Below, piece after piece: positions 54,080 through 61,186 of a DNA stretch of 64,000 bases; position 1 is the stretch's first letter, and each line of letters opens with the position of its first letter. Made by a program: the position numbers and the translations under genes. The stretch lies in the NCBI GenBank assembly GCA_944325605.1, contig CALVAX010000006.1, positions 1 through 64,000 on the forward strand. The letters run 5' to 3'. Below the pieces are notes generated by a model. The model was not told where the DNA came from and did no database searches. It saw only the letters and a list, made by a program, of their open reading frames with translations. The DNA is from Candidatus Gastranaerophilales bacterium (GTDB taxonomy: Bacteria > Cyanobacteriota > Vampirovibrionia > Gastranaerophilales > Gastranaerophilaceae).

Positions 54080-54196
54080 AAATTATAATGATAATAAAAA
54101 AATATAAATTTTATTAAAAATCTTTATGGAGCGGAATGACGCTGTTATTGAGCTTTTGGCACTTGGTAGAAATAATTAATTAATGGAAGAATGTTG

Positions 54197-54238
54197 TTGC
54201 CAAGGAAGATGTCGCGAGTTCGAGCCTCGTCTCCCGCT
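54197..54238 (+). other. attR: right attachment repeat
   Basis: 42 nt identical to the tRNA-Gly 3' part at 39128-39169. The last 17-18 nt also form the first unit of the tandem repeats that follow. Confidence 0.85.
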
Positions 54239-54408
54239 AATTAAAAAGACTCACCTTATGGTGGGTCTTTTTAATTCATTGAGATAATGGATTGATGAAG
54301 CCTTTTTGCGAGTTGCGCGAGGGAGCTGAGGCTGGAGCGCTTTTGCGTTTGTGATGAAATCACATTAGCAAAACGCGGAATGCCGTTACACGCGACCGAG
54401 CAAGACAC
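54222..54408 (+). repeat. tRNA-Gly-end repeat, unit 1 (187 bp)
   Basis: Starts with 17 nt of the tRNA-Gly 3' end (GAGCCTCGTCTCCCGCT), then a terminator-like hairpin (54239-54276), then a structured body with GCGAGTT (54308-54314), also found in the tRNA T-arm 5' strand, and ends GAGCAAGACAC. Nearly identical to unit 2. Comparable in plan to rtT repeats at E. coli tyrT. Confidence 0.8.
54239..54276 (+). terminator. Terminator hairpin inside repeat unit 1
   Basis: AATTAAAAAGACTCACC then TTAT then GGTGGGTCTTTTTAATT. The same hairpin recurs at 54426-54463 and, with changes, at 54807-54845. Confidence 0.75.
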
Positions 54409-54595
54409 GAGCCTCGTCTCCCGCTAATTAAAAAGACTCACCTTATGGTGGGTCTTTTTAATTCATTGAGATAATGGATTGATGAAGCCTTTTTGCGAGT
54501 TGCGCGAGGGAGCTGAGGCTGGAGCGCTTTTGCGTTTGTGATGAAATCACATTAGCAAAACGCGGAATGCCGTTACACGCGACCGAGCAAGACAC
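54409..54595 (+). repeat. tRNA-Gly-end repeat, unit 2 (187 bp)
   Basis: A second copy of the 187-bp unit, starting exactly 187 nt after unit 1 with the same 17 nt of tRNA-Gly 3' end and the same hairpin and body. Confidence 0.8.
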
Positions 54596-54791
54596 GAGCC
54601 TCGTCTCCCGCTCCATAAAAGACCGTTGGACTTGAGTCCTGACGGTCTTTTATTTTGTTCGGGACAGACAGAGGCAAGAACTTAAATTAAGTTCGAACGG
54701 GCTGCGAGCAGAGGGCGGAGGCTTGATGCCAATATGACAACGTCATGAAGGCATCAACCGAAGACCCGTTTAATGCGAGCAGCCCAAGACA
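54596..54791 (+). repeat. tRNA-Gly-end repeat, variant unit (element C)
   Basis: Begins with the same 17 nt plus CCATAAA and a different terminator (GACCGT...ACGGTC, 54621-54647). The body is element C: GTTCGA (54691-54696), AC, stem strand GGGCTGC (54699-54705), hairpin GATGCC/GGCATC, CCGAAGACCCGTTTAATGCGA, stem strand GCAGCCC (54779-54785), then AAGACA. It matches the window-left element A and, in layout, the tRNA-Tyr element. Confidence 0.75.
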
Positions 54792-54904
54792 GCCTCGTCT
54801 CCCGCTAATTAAAAAGAACTCACCTTATGGCGGGTCTTTTTAATTCGTTGAGATAATGGATTGACGAAGCCTTTTTGCGAGTTGCGCGAGGGAGCTGAGG
54901 CTGG
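54792..54904 (+). repeat. tRNA-Gly-end repeat, truncated last unit
   Basis: Starts with 15 nt of the tRNA end (GCCTCGTCTCCCGCT, 54792-54806), has the hairpin and the first part of the 187-bp body, and stops matching at about 54904. Nothing recognisable lies in 54905-55004. Confidence 0.7.
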
Positions 54905-55004
54905 GTAATTTAATCTCCGGTTTTGTTGTTAATACAATAAACTGTCGGTTGGGCATACTTGCCAACCAACAAAATTCTTTGCAAACTTCTGCCGGAGGTG
55001 CCTG

Positions 55005-55553
55005 TTATTTTAACCAGCCAAATAGTTTTTCAAAGAAAGTTTTCTTTTTAGATTCTACCGGTGAATCCTGTGTAAGAAGGCTATTTGTAATATCATCAAC
55101 TTCTGCTCTGTACATATCCTTCTTTCCAGCTCTGTATTCTAGTTCTTTCATTTCTTTTAATGAGTCATTAAATTTATTTTTTAAATCTGAAAATTCTAAT
55201 TTTTTAATTGTCTGAGTTAATTCTCTAAACAAAGTATAACACGTCACTAATTCTTTAGGATCCGCAGAGGCTCCAAATTTTAATTCAGGATACAAGTTGG
55301 GATTTTTTATTTCTGGAACTGCTGTTTTTAAGGTCATGTTAACAAACGCATGCTTGCCTATTTGATTATTAATAAATAAATCTACATCATATTGTTTGAA
55401 AAATTTATTGAAGCCTTTTGATTCTTTGATAGTCGTCAAAAGTTCTGCAATTTCTTTAGGGTAAAGGTCCTGACAAGTGTCATTACCGTATTTTATAGAT
55501 TTCAGTCTTCCGAAATTCGGCTGTTTTTGTGTGTAATTATTGTCAATTCTCAT
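55005..55553 (-). CDS. Hypothetical protein with N-terminal F-G motif
   Basis: A 182-residue soluble, charged, helix-rich protein I do not recognise. N-terminus MRIDNNYTQKQPNFGRLKS carries the N-F-G element seen in variant form in two other small proteins here (30956, 61230). The end is basic with aromatic residues (KKKTFFEKLFGWLK). It lies between the tRNA-Gly repeats and the divergent pckA. Confidence 0.55.
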   Translation of the reverse strand: MRIDNNYTQKQPNFGRLKSIKYGNDTCQDLYPKEIAELLTTIKESKGFNKFFKQYDVDLFINNQIGKHAFVNMTLKTAVPEIKNPNLYPELKFGASADPKELVTCYTLFRELTQTIKKLEFSDLKNKFNDSLKEMKELEYRAGKKDMYRAEVDDITNSLLTQDSPVESKKKTFFEKLFGWLK

Positions 55554-55735
55554 TTATTAATATCTCCTATTCTGTGTTATATGAAAATATAAAAATCGTA
55601 AAAAAAGTTTTTGCTATTTCTAATAAAATAAATTTCTCAAAATTTACCAAATTGTTACAAAATTTATTTATACAATTGAAGTTTAAAAATAAAAGTTTCT
55701 GTGATAAAGTAAAAAATGTTAAGGAGGGTATAAAT

Positions 55736-57340
55736 ATGGAAACATATGGAATCGAAAAATTCGGCATCATTGGTCCGAAAGCAGTTTATCGCAATCTTAC
55801 TCCGGCTCAGCTGACAGAAGCTGCCTTGCGCCGCGGAGAAGGTTCTTTGAGCAATACCGGTGCTCTTGTTGTAACAACAGGGAAATATACAGGAAGATCA
55901 CCTAAAGACAAATTTATCGTTGATACGGACGGTATTCACAACGAAATTGCATGGGGTAAGGTAAACCGCCCGATAAGCAGAGAAAAATTCAATGCAATCA
56001 AAGGTAAAATTGCTGCGTATCTTCAAAACCGTGAAATATTTATTTTTGACGGATATGCAGGCGCTGACAAAACTTACACTCAAAAATTCAGAGTAATCAA
56101 CGAACTTGCAAGCCAGAACTTATTTATTCATCAGCTTTTAATCAGACCAACAGCAGAAGAGCTTGCTTCTTACGGCGAACCTGATTATACAATTCTCTGC
56201 GCTCCAGGATTCAAGTGTGATCCTGAAGTTGACGGAGTAAATTCCGAAGCATGCATTGCTATTGACTATGAAGCGCATGAAATTATTATTTGCGGTTCAC
56301 AGTACGCAGGCGAAATCAAAAAATCCGTATTTGCAACTATGAACTATATCATGACAAAGAAAAATGTTCTTCCAATGCACTGCAGCGCTAACATGGATCC
56401 TCAAACAGGAGAAACAGCCGTATTCTTCGGACTTTCCGGAACTGGAAAAACGACACTTTCTGCAGACCCGAACCGTAAACTTATAGGCGACGACGAGCAT
56501 GGATGGTCACCTGACGGCATATTCAACTTTGAAGGCGGATGCTACGCAAAATGTATTCACCTTTCAAAAGAACATGAACCTGAAATTTACAACGCAATTA
56601 AATTTGGTTCGCTTGTAGAAAACGTAATTATGAATCCTGAAACCAGGGAATTTGACTTTGATGACGGCAGTCTTACAGAAAACACTCGTGTAGGCTATCC
56701 GATTAATTACATTGATAATGCTGAAATTCCGTCTAAAGGCGGCATTCCGAAAGTTGTTATTTTCTTAACAGCTGATGCTTTCGGCGTATTGCCTCCGATT
56801 TCCAGATTGGATAAAAACGCAGCAATGTACCATTTTGTAACAGGTTTCACATCAAAACTTGCCGGAACAGAAAGAGGAGTTACAGAGCCTCAGCCGACAT
56901 TCTCAACTTTGTTCGGCGAACCGTTTATGCCGATGGATGCTTCTGTTTACGCTAAGATGCTCGGCGAAAAATTAGAAAAATACGGTACAAAAGTTTACCT
57001 GGTCAACACCGGCTGGGCAGGCGGAAGCGCTGCTTCAGGCGCAAAACGTATGAAACTTTCATACACCCGTGCAATGGTGACAGCTGCTCTTAACGGATAC
57101 TTCGACAACGTTGAATTCAAACACCACGACGTATTCAATGTCGACTACCCGACAAGCTGCCCGAACGTTCCTGACGAACAACTCGATGCTCGCGGAATGT
57201 GGGCTGATAAAGCAGCTTACGACGAACAGGCTAACAAACTTGCTCAGATGTTTGCCGACAACTTTGCGGCTAAATATCCGAACATGCCGTCTGAAATCGT
57301 TAATGCAGGCCCGAAACCTAAAGCTCAACAGCTTATATAA
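55736..57340 (+). CDS. pckA: Phosphoenolpyruvate carboxykinase (ATP)
   Basis: Interconverts oxaloacetate and PEP with ATP. The 534 residues match the ATP-type family: TGRSPKDKFIVD near residue 52, the P-loop-like kinase-1a motif GLSGTGKTTLSADP near 232, GDDEHGWS near 253, and RVGYPINYID near 318. In a fermentative gut bacterium it may run in the ATP-forming direction; that is inferred. The ATG at 55736 follows AAGGAGGG; a much longer upstream frame is ignored. A terminator follows at 57373-57398. Confidence 0.96.
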   Translation: METYGIEKFGIIGPKAVYRNLTPAQLTEAALRRGEGSLSNTGALVVTTGKYTGRSPKDKFIVDTDGIHNEIAWGKVNRPISREKFNAIKGKIAAYLQNREIFIFDGYAGADKTYTQKFRVINELASQNLFIHQLLIRPTAEELASYGEPDYTILCAPGFKCDPEVDGVNSEACIAIDYEAHEIIICGSQYAGEIKKSVFATMNYIMTKKNVLPMHCSANMDPQTGETAVFFGLSGTGKTTLSADPNRKLIGDDEHGWSPDGIFNFEGGCYAKCIHLSKEHEPEIYNAIKFGSLVENVIMNPETREFDFDDGSLTENTRVGYPINYIDNAEIPSKGGIPKVVIFLTADAFGVLPPISRLDKNAAMYHFVTGFTSKLAGTERGVTEPQPTFSTLFGEPFMPMDASVYAKMLGEKLEKYGTKVYLVNTGWAGGSAASGAKRMKLSYTRAMVTAALNGYFDNVEFKHHDVFNVDYPTSCPNVPDEQLDARGMWADKAAYDEQANKLAQMFADNFAAKYPNMPSEIVNAGPKPKAQQLI

Positions 57341-57372
57341 ATTTTCCCGAAATTTCGGGATTGCTAAGGAGG

Positions 57373-57398
57373 CGCCGGTTTTTATTAAAAGCCGGCGT
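57373..57398 (+). terminator. Terminator after pckA
   Basis: CGCCGG / CCGGCG stem with an AT loop and a TTTT tail. A second, weaker hairpin (CCCGAAATTTCGGG, 57345-57358) lies closer to the stop. Confidence 0.7.
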
Positions 57399-57404
57399 TT
57401 TCGC

Positions 57405-57432
57405 ATGACATTTTTCTGAATAGTTATATACT
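57405..57432 (+). promoter_or_regulatory. Promoter for a small gene; leaderless start
   Basis: ATGACA (57405-57410), a 16-nt spacer and TATACT (57427-57432), 6 nt before the ATG at 57439. Confidence 0.45.
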
Positions 57433-57438
57433 GTTGTC

Positions 57439-57678
57439 ATGCATTTTATAATTATTCAGGATGAATTGAAAAAACAGTACTATGTACTCAAAACCCCGTT
57501 TTTGCCGGAGTTTTATTCAATAATTAAGAGAAAATACAGCAAAAATTATAAACTTAAAGTTTTTGAAAATACTTATCCTCAAAGACTTATGAAAATATTT
57601 TATGTTAAATTTCTTCTGAACAAAAAATATAAATACAGAAGAAAACTATTGTCTGATTTTCTAAGCGATGAAAGTTGA
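57439..57678 (+). CDS. Small basic hypothetical protein
   Basis: 79 residues, very rich in Lys, Tyr and Phe (MHFIIIQDELKKQYYVLKTP..., KKYKYRRKLLSDF). No known family. It has a promoter placed for a leaderless transcript and ends 2 nt before the convergent DMT-type gene. Coding status is supported by the promoter and by the complete short frame only. Confidence 0.45.
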   Translation: MHFIIIQDELKKQYYVLKTPFLPEFYSIIKRKYSKNYKLKVFENTYPQRLMKIFYVKFLLNKKYKYRRKLLSDFLSDES

Positions 57679-57679
57679 A

Positions 57680-58021
57680 TTACCATTTTTTAAATATAAA
57701 AAACACCGCAAAGATGATAAAAACAAATCCGACAAGATAATTCCATTTAAATTCTTCTTTCAGATAAGCAACGGAAAAAACGCTGAAAACAAGAAGAGTA
57801 ATAACTTCCTGAATAGTTTTTAGCTGAGCAGCACTGTAAAATTCATGTCCGATTCTGTTGGCAGGAACCTGAAAACAATATTCAAAAAAAGCAATTCCCC
57901 AGCTGACAAGAATTACCAGCAGAATAGGCGCAGCTTTAAATTTAAGATGTCCGTACCACGCGAAAGTCATAAAAATATTTGAAACTGTCAACAACAAAAC
58001 CGGAAGAATTTGTCTAAACAT
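57680..58021 (-). CDS. DMT family membrane protein (DUF486)
   Basis: A 113-residue protein with four transmembrane helices. The pattern (LLLTVSNIFMTFAWYGHLKF; LVSWGIAFFEYCFQVPANRIG; AQLKTIQEVITL; VFIIFAVFFIF) is that of DUF486, a small drug/metabolite-transporter-like family. GAGG precedes the ATG at 58021, which is taken over a far upstream one. Substrate unknown. Confidence 0.82.
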   Translation of the reverse strand: MFRQILPVLLLTVSNIFMTFAWYGHLKFKAAPILLVILVSWGIAFFEYCFQVPANRIGHEFYSAAQLKTIQEVITLLVFSVFSVAYLKEEFKWNYLVGFVFIIFAVFFIFKKW

Positions 58022-58251
58022 ACTTACCTCATCAATAATTTTCAAAATAATTATAAAACAAACAAAGAAACTTATATTGCAGTTTAGACTAAAGATATTG
58101 GCTTTAGACACCGGACTTGTTTCAAGATTTAACTATAGCGGTATGCTGAAACAAGTTCAGCGACAATATTTGTGCATCTGCGGCAAACTGCAATATGAAA
58201 TCAAACAAAGGGAAGTTATATAGCAAATTCTGCCAAAAATTTTCAAAACAG

Positions 58252-58322
58252 CGTCATACTGAGCGTTAGCGAAGTATCTCAATATATATAAAATTCTTCG
58301 GACTAAAGTCCTCAGAATGACG
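58252..58322. repeat. REPIN-like inverted pair
   Basis: CGTCATACTGAGCG-TTAG-CGAAGTATCTC faces an inverted related arm (CTTCGGACTAAAGTCCTCAG, then AATGACG). Each arm fits the widespread REP-type form GTCAT-N-CTGAG...CGAAG-N-ATCTC. The rest of 58022-58373 shows no gene. Confidence 0.6.
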
Positions 58323-58373
58323 GGCTTTTATTGTATCTGTGGAATTTGCTACATAAGTTCCAAAACAAAACTC

Positions 58374-58402
58374 TTGACAGTTGAATATGTTCTTAATAGA
58401 AT
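58374..58402 (+). promoter_or_regulatory. Promoter of the Thr-Thr-Tyr tRNA cluster
   Basis: TTGACA (58374-58379), a 17-nt spacer and TAGAAT (58397-58402), 14 nt before the first tRNA. A consensus-like sigma-70 promoter. Confidence 0.75.
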
Positions 58403-58416
58403 AAGACATGTGACAC

Positions 58417-58488
58417 GCCGGCATAGCTCAACGGTAGAGCAACGGTTTTGTAAACCGTAGGTTGTAGGTTCGATTCCTATTGCCGGCT
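58417..58488 (+). tRNA. tRNA-Thr(UGU)
   Basis: Acceptor GCCGGCA / TGCCGGC, anticodon loop TTTGTAA (TGT), T-arm GTAGG-TTCGATT-CCTAT. CCA is not encoded. Confidence 0.95.
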
Positions 58489-58561
58489 TGTTTAATGAAA
58501 GAACATTGACAAACGAATAGCCTGTGGCAGATTGCATATAAAATTGGACTAAATCTTTTGA

Positions 58562-59017
58562 ACCTTTGTGGCAAGGACTCCGCGTAGTCAACTGAATGTT
58601 GACGGAGTGGAGGGTGGGTAGACAAACGACCTTGGGCTTACCTGATTCTCAAAATTCAATGCAATTTTCTTTTGAGCCTTTGTGGCAAGGACTCCGCGTA
58701 GTCAACTGAATGTTGACGGAGTGGAGGGTGGGTAGACAAACGACCTTGGGCTTACCTGATTCTCAAAATTCAATGCAATTTTCTTTTGAGCCTTTGTGGC
58801 AAGGACTCCGCGTAGTCAACTGAATGTTGACGGAGTGGAGGGTGGGTAGACAAACGACCTTGGGTTTACCTGATTTTCAAAATTCAATGCAATTTTCTTT
58901 TGAGCCATTGTGGCAAGGACTCCGCGCTGTCAACTGAGTGTTGACGGAGTGGAGGGTGGGTAGCCAAACGACCTTGGGCTTACCTGATTCTCAAAATTCA
59001 ATGCAATTTTCTTTTGA
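58562..59017 (+). repeat. Four 114-bp tandem repeats carrying the tRNA-Thr 5' end
   Basis: Units start at 58562, 58676, 58790 and 58904, and tRNA-Thr(GGU) begins at 59018, exactly one period later. Each unit begins with a copy (or one-base variant) of the first 11 nt of that tRNA (GCCTTTGTGGC). Inside, CAAGG/CCTTG, ACTCCG/CGGAGT and GTCAAC/GTTGAC make nested hairpins. Units 1 and 2 are almost identical; 3 and 4 carry a few changes. No spacer variation, so not a CRISPR. Confidence 0.85.
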
Positions 59018-59089
59018 GCCTTTGTGGCGCAGGGGTAGCGCACTCCCTTGGTAAGGGAGAGGCCACGGGTTCAAATCCCGTCAAAGGCA
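59018..59089 (+). tRNA. tRNA-Thr(GGU)
   Basis: Acceptor GCCTTTG / CAAAGGC, anticodon stem CTCCC / GGGAG with loop TTGGTAA (GGT), T-arm CACGGG-TTCAAAT-CCCGT. Discriminator A; CCA not encoded. Its 5' end is copied in the upstream repeats. Confidence 0.96.
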
Positions 59090-59117
59090 ATTTTTAAAAT
59101 TTAATATAAAATACTAT

Positions 59118-59200
59118 GGGTAGGTGGCCGAGTGGCTAAAGGCGACAGACTGTAAATCTGTTCCCGCGAGGGTACGGTGGTTCGAATCCACCCCTGCCCA
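59118..59200 (+). tRNA. tRNA-Tyr(GUA)
   Basis: An 83-nt class II tRNA: acceptor GGGTAGG / CCTGCCC, anticodon loop CTGTAAA (GTA), long variable arm (CCCGCGAGGGTAC), T-arm GGTGG-TTCGAAT-CCACC, discriminator A. A T-run follows. Its acceptor 5' strand and last 15 nt are both copied downstream at 59242-59248 and 59386-59400. Confidence 0.96.
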
Positions 59201-59241
59201 AACTTTTTTGGGAAAATTCTTTAGAAGTTTGACAACTTAAG

Positions 59242-59400
59242 GGGTAGGATGAGAACCACCTGTTCGTGGTTCGAGCGGATTTGCGGACGGACGATGTGAA
59301 ACGAGTCCGGATAGCGAGGAATTTGAGCGGGGTTGAACCGAAGGTTCAAACGCGAAACTTTCCAAGCGTGGAGCAAATCCAAGACAATCCACCCCTGCCC
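59242..59400 (+). ncRNA. tRNA-Tyr-like RNA with T-loop insert (element D)
   Basis: GGGTAGG (59242-59248) equals the tRNA-Tyr acceptor 5' strand, and ATCCACCCCTGCCCA (59386-59400) equals its last 15 nt. Between them GTGGTTCGA (59266-59274) repeats the T-stem/loop start. Then a 111-nt insert is closed by GGATTTGC (59277-59284) / GCAAATCC (59372-59379) and ends AAGACA. D and anticodon arms are missing. It would fold as an acceptor plus T-arm with a long extra domain. Function unknown. Confidence 0.6.
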
Positions 59401-59412
59401 AAACTTTTTTAA

Positions 59413-59435
59413 AGAGTCTGTAAAGACTCTTTTTT
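59413..59435 (+). terminator. Terminator of the tRNA cluster
   Basis: AGAGTCT-GTAA-AGACTCT, then T6, after element D and before galE. Confidence 0.8.
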
Positions 59436-59459
59436 AATATCAAATGAGAGGGAATAAAA

Positions 59460-60470
59460 ATGATTTTGGTCACAGGCGGAGCCGGATATATTGGAAGCCA
59501 TTGTGCACTTTCACTAATTGAACAGGGATATGAAGTCGTTGTTTTTGATAACCTTTCAACAGGGCATAAACAAACAGTTGAAACAATTAAAAACATTACC
59601 GGTAGTAATTTTAATTTTATCAATGGCAATCTGCTAAATCCTGAAGATTTAGACGAAACATTCTCCTCACGAAATATTGATGCCGTAATACATTTTGCAG
59701 CATTCTCGCAGGTTGCAGAGTCAGTTAAAGACCCTGCGAAATATTACCGGAATAATATTTGCGGAACCCTAAACCTTCTTGAGTCAATGAGAAAATATAA
59801 TGTCAATAAAATTGTCTTTTCTTCTACCGCTGCCACATACGGAGAACCGGTCAGAATACCTATAGACGAAACACATCCGCAAAACCCTATAAATCCTTAC
59901 GGATTTTCCAAGCTTGTTATTGAAAAAATAATGGATGACTATGACAGAGCGTATGGTATCAAATCAGTAAGACTAAGATATTTTAATGTAGCAGGCGCAG
60001 ACGCAAAAGGCAGAGTTGGCGAATGGCATGATCCTGAAACACATTTAATTCCGAATATTTTAAAATCAACTTTTGCGAATTCAAAAACATTCCAGATGTT
60101 CGGAACCGATTACGACACAAAAGACGGCACCTGCGTCAGAGATTACATAAATATTGAAGATTTAATTTCCGCGCACATCCTTGCACTTAAATACCTTGAA
60201 GCGGGCGGAAAAACAGACTTTTTCAATCTTGGAACAAAATCCGGCAATACTGTTAAGGAAGTTTTTGCACTATGTGAAAAAGTTACAGGAAAACAAATTC
60301 AGGTAGAAACAAAACCCAGACGAGAAGGTGATCCTGCACAGCTTGTTGCAGATAATACAAAAGCTAGACAAATTTTGAACTGGAAACCGGATAAAACACT
60401 TGAAGACAGTATCAAATCAGCATATTTATGGGAAAAGAAGCTTCAGGAAAATCTTAAATCAAATTATTAA
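59460..60470 (+). CDS. galE: UDP-glucose 4-epimerase
   Basis: A 336-residue extended short-chain dehydrogenase that interconverts UDP-glucose and UDP-galactose. NAD-binding GGAGYIGSH is at residue 6, VVFDNLSTGH near 30, FAAFSQVAES near 80 (GalE-type), the S-x(24)-Y-x-x-x-K catalytic set near 122 (SSTAATYG) and 146-150 (YGFSK), RYFNVAGA near 176, and GDPAQLVADNTKA near 300. AGAGGG precedes the ATG. It supplies precursors for the surface glycan; no cluster partner is adjacent. Confidence 0.93.
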   Translation: MILVTGGAGYIGSHCALSLIEQGYEVVVFDNLSTGHKQTVETIKNITGSNFNFINGNLLNPEDLDETFSSRNIDAVIHFAAFSQVAESVKDPAKYYRNNICGTLNLLESMRKYNVNKIVFSSTAATYGEPVRIPIDETHPQNPINPYGFSKLVIEKIMDDYDRAYGIKSVRLRYFNVAGADAKGRVGEWHDPETHLIPNILKSTFANSKTFQMFGTDYDTKDGTCVRDYINIEDLISAHILALKYLEAGGKTDFFNLGTKSGNTVKEVFALCEKVTGKQIQVETKPRREGDPAQLVADNTKARQILNWKPDKTLEDSIKSAYLWEKKLQENLKSNY

Positions 60471-60475
60471 TCTCA

Positions 60476-61180
60476 CTATTTTTTCAGAAGATATTCTTTT
60501 CTTTTCGGCTGCGGAAAGCGTTCTATAGCATATCTTAAAGTTGTTCTGGGGATTAAAGAAATATTTTCTGTTAAGAAAATTTCAAGACGTTTTTCGTCTT
60601 TTTTACCAGCTTCCCTGAGCATCCAGCCTGATGCCTTCTGAATCAAATCATGCCTGTGGTAAAGAAAATGTTTGCAAAGTTCAAACGTCAAATCAAGGTT
60701 ATTATGCTTTATAAAATATAAAGTCGCAACAATGCTAATCCTTTCACTCCAGAGGTTGCCTGAATTTGCAAGCATTCTCAAATCATTCTGACAATGGTAA
60801 TTAAACGCGTAATCTCCCGCAATATACGGGGCAGAATTATCAACAAGATCCCAGTTGTTCACTTTATCAGAATTTTTAAGGTAAAAATCATAAATTCTCT
60901 TTTTTTCATCAGTATCGCCGTGAGCATATTTGAGGACAGCCGCCAGAATTGTGCAGGCACGGACTTCATGGTATTTACTGCTCAATAAATCTTCCAAATC
61001 GGCAATCGACAGAGTTTCATAATACCTTTTTGCAATTGTGCGGTTCTGCGGATATGTCAGACCTAAAAAAATATCCCCTTCTGCGTATTCACCCTTGCCG
61101 GTTTTATAGAACCTCATGTTATTGCGCGCTTTAACGTCGTCTTTTTCAGACAATATTGCATTTAGAAAATCTTTTTTCAT
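60476..61180 (-). CDS. DNA alkylation repair protein (AlkD-like HEAT-repeat glycosylase)
   Basis: A 234-residue all-helical AlkD-superfamily protein. Supporting segments: MRFYKTGKGEYAEGDIFLGL near residue 22, YHEVRACTILAAVLK near 70, the NNWDLVDNSAPYIAG motif near 108 with the catalytic-type W and D, and DLIQKASGWMLREAGKK near 185. Such proteins remove 3- or 7-alkylpurines. A TATAAT box lies 6 nt before the ATG and there is no Shine-Dalgarno, so the transcript may be leaderless. Convergent with galE. Confidence 0.9.
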   Translation of the reverse strand: MKKDFLNAILSEKDDVKARNNMRFYKTGKGEYAEGDIFLGLTYPQNRTIAKRYYETLSIADLEDLLSSKYHEVRACTILAAVLKYAHGDTDEKKRIYDFYLKNSDKVNNWDLVDNSAPYIAGDYAFNYHCQNDLRMLANSGNLWSERISIVATLYFIKHNNLDLTFELCKHFLYHRHDLIQKASGWMLREAGKKDEKRLEIFLTENISLIPRTTLRYAIERFPQPKRKEYLLKK

Positions 61181-61186
61181 ATAAAA

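Larger units (their letters stand above)
39128..54238. mobile_element. Integrative element of about 15.1 kb inserted in tRNA-Gly(GCC)
   Basis: Bounded by a perfect 42-bp direct repeat of the tRNA-Gly 3' part (39128-39169 and 54197-54238). The integrase gene lies next to the intact tRNA, as is usual. Cargo: excisionase-like gene, serine resolvase, higBA, giant autotransporter (interrupted), two further tyrosine recombinases, HTH/zinc-ribbon protein, HipA-like kinase and HIRAN protein. I see no conjugation, replication or phage structural genes, so it is probably non-autonomous or mobilisable. Confidence 0.85.

Noticed and set aside
58349-58625. Two small minus-strand frames over tRNA-Thr(UGU)
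   Set aside because: They run through the tRNA gene and promoter; no coding signal.
58562-59017. CRISPR array at the 114-bp repeats
   Set aside because: The whole unit is repeated; there are no unique spacers and no cas genes. The units are in register with a tRNA.
59237-59629. 130-residue minus-strand frame over element D and galE
   Set aside because: It crosses a structured RNA and the start of galE; such frames over tRNA repeats are a common false call.
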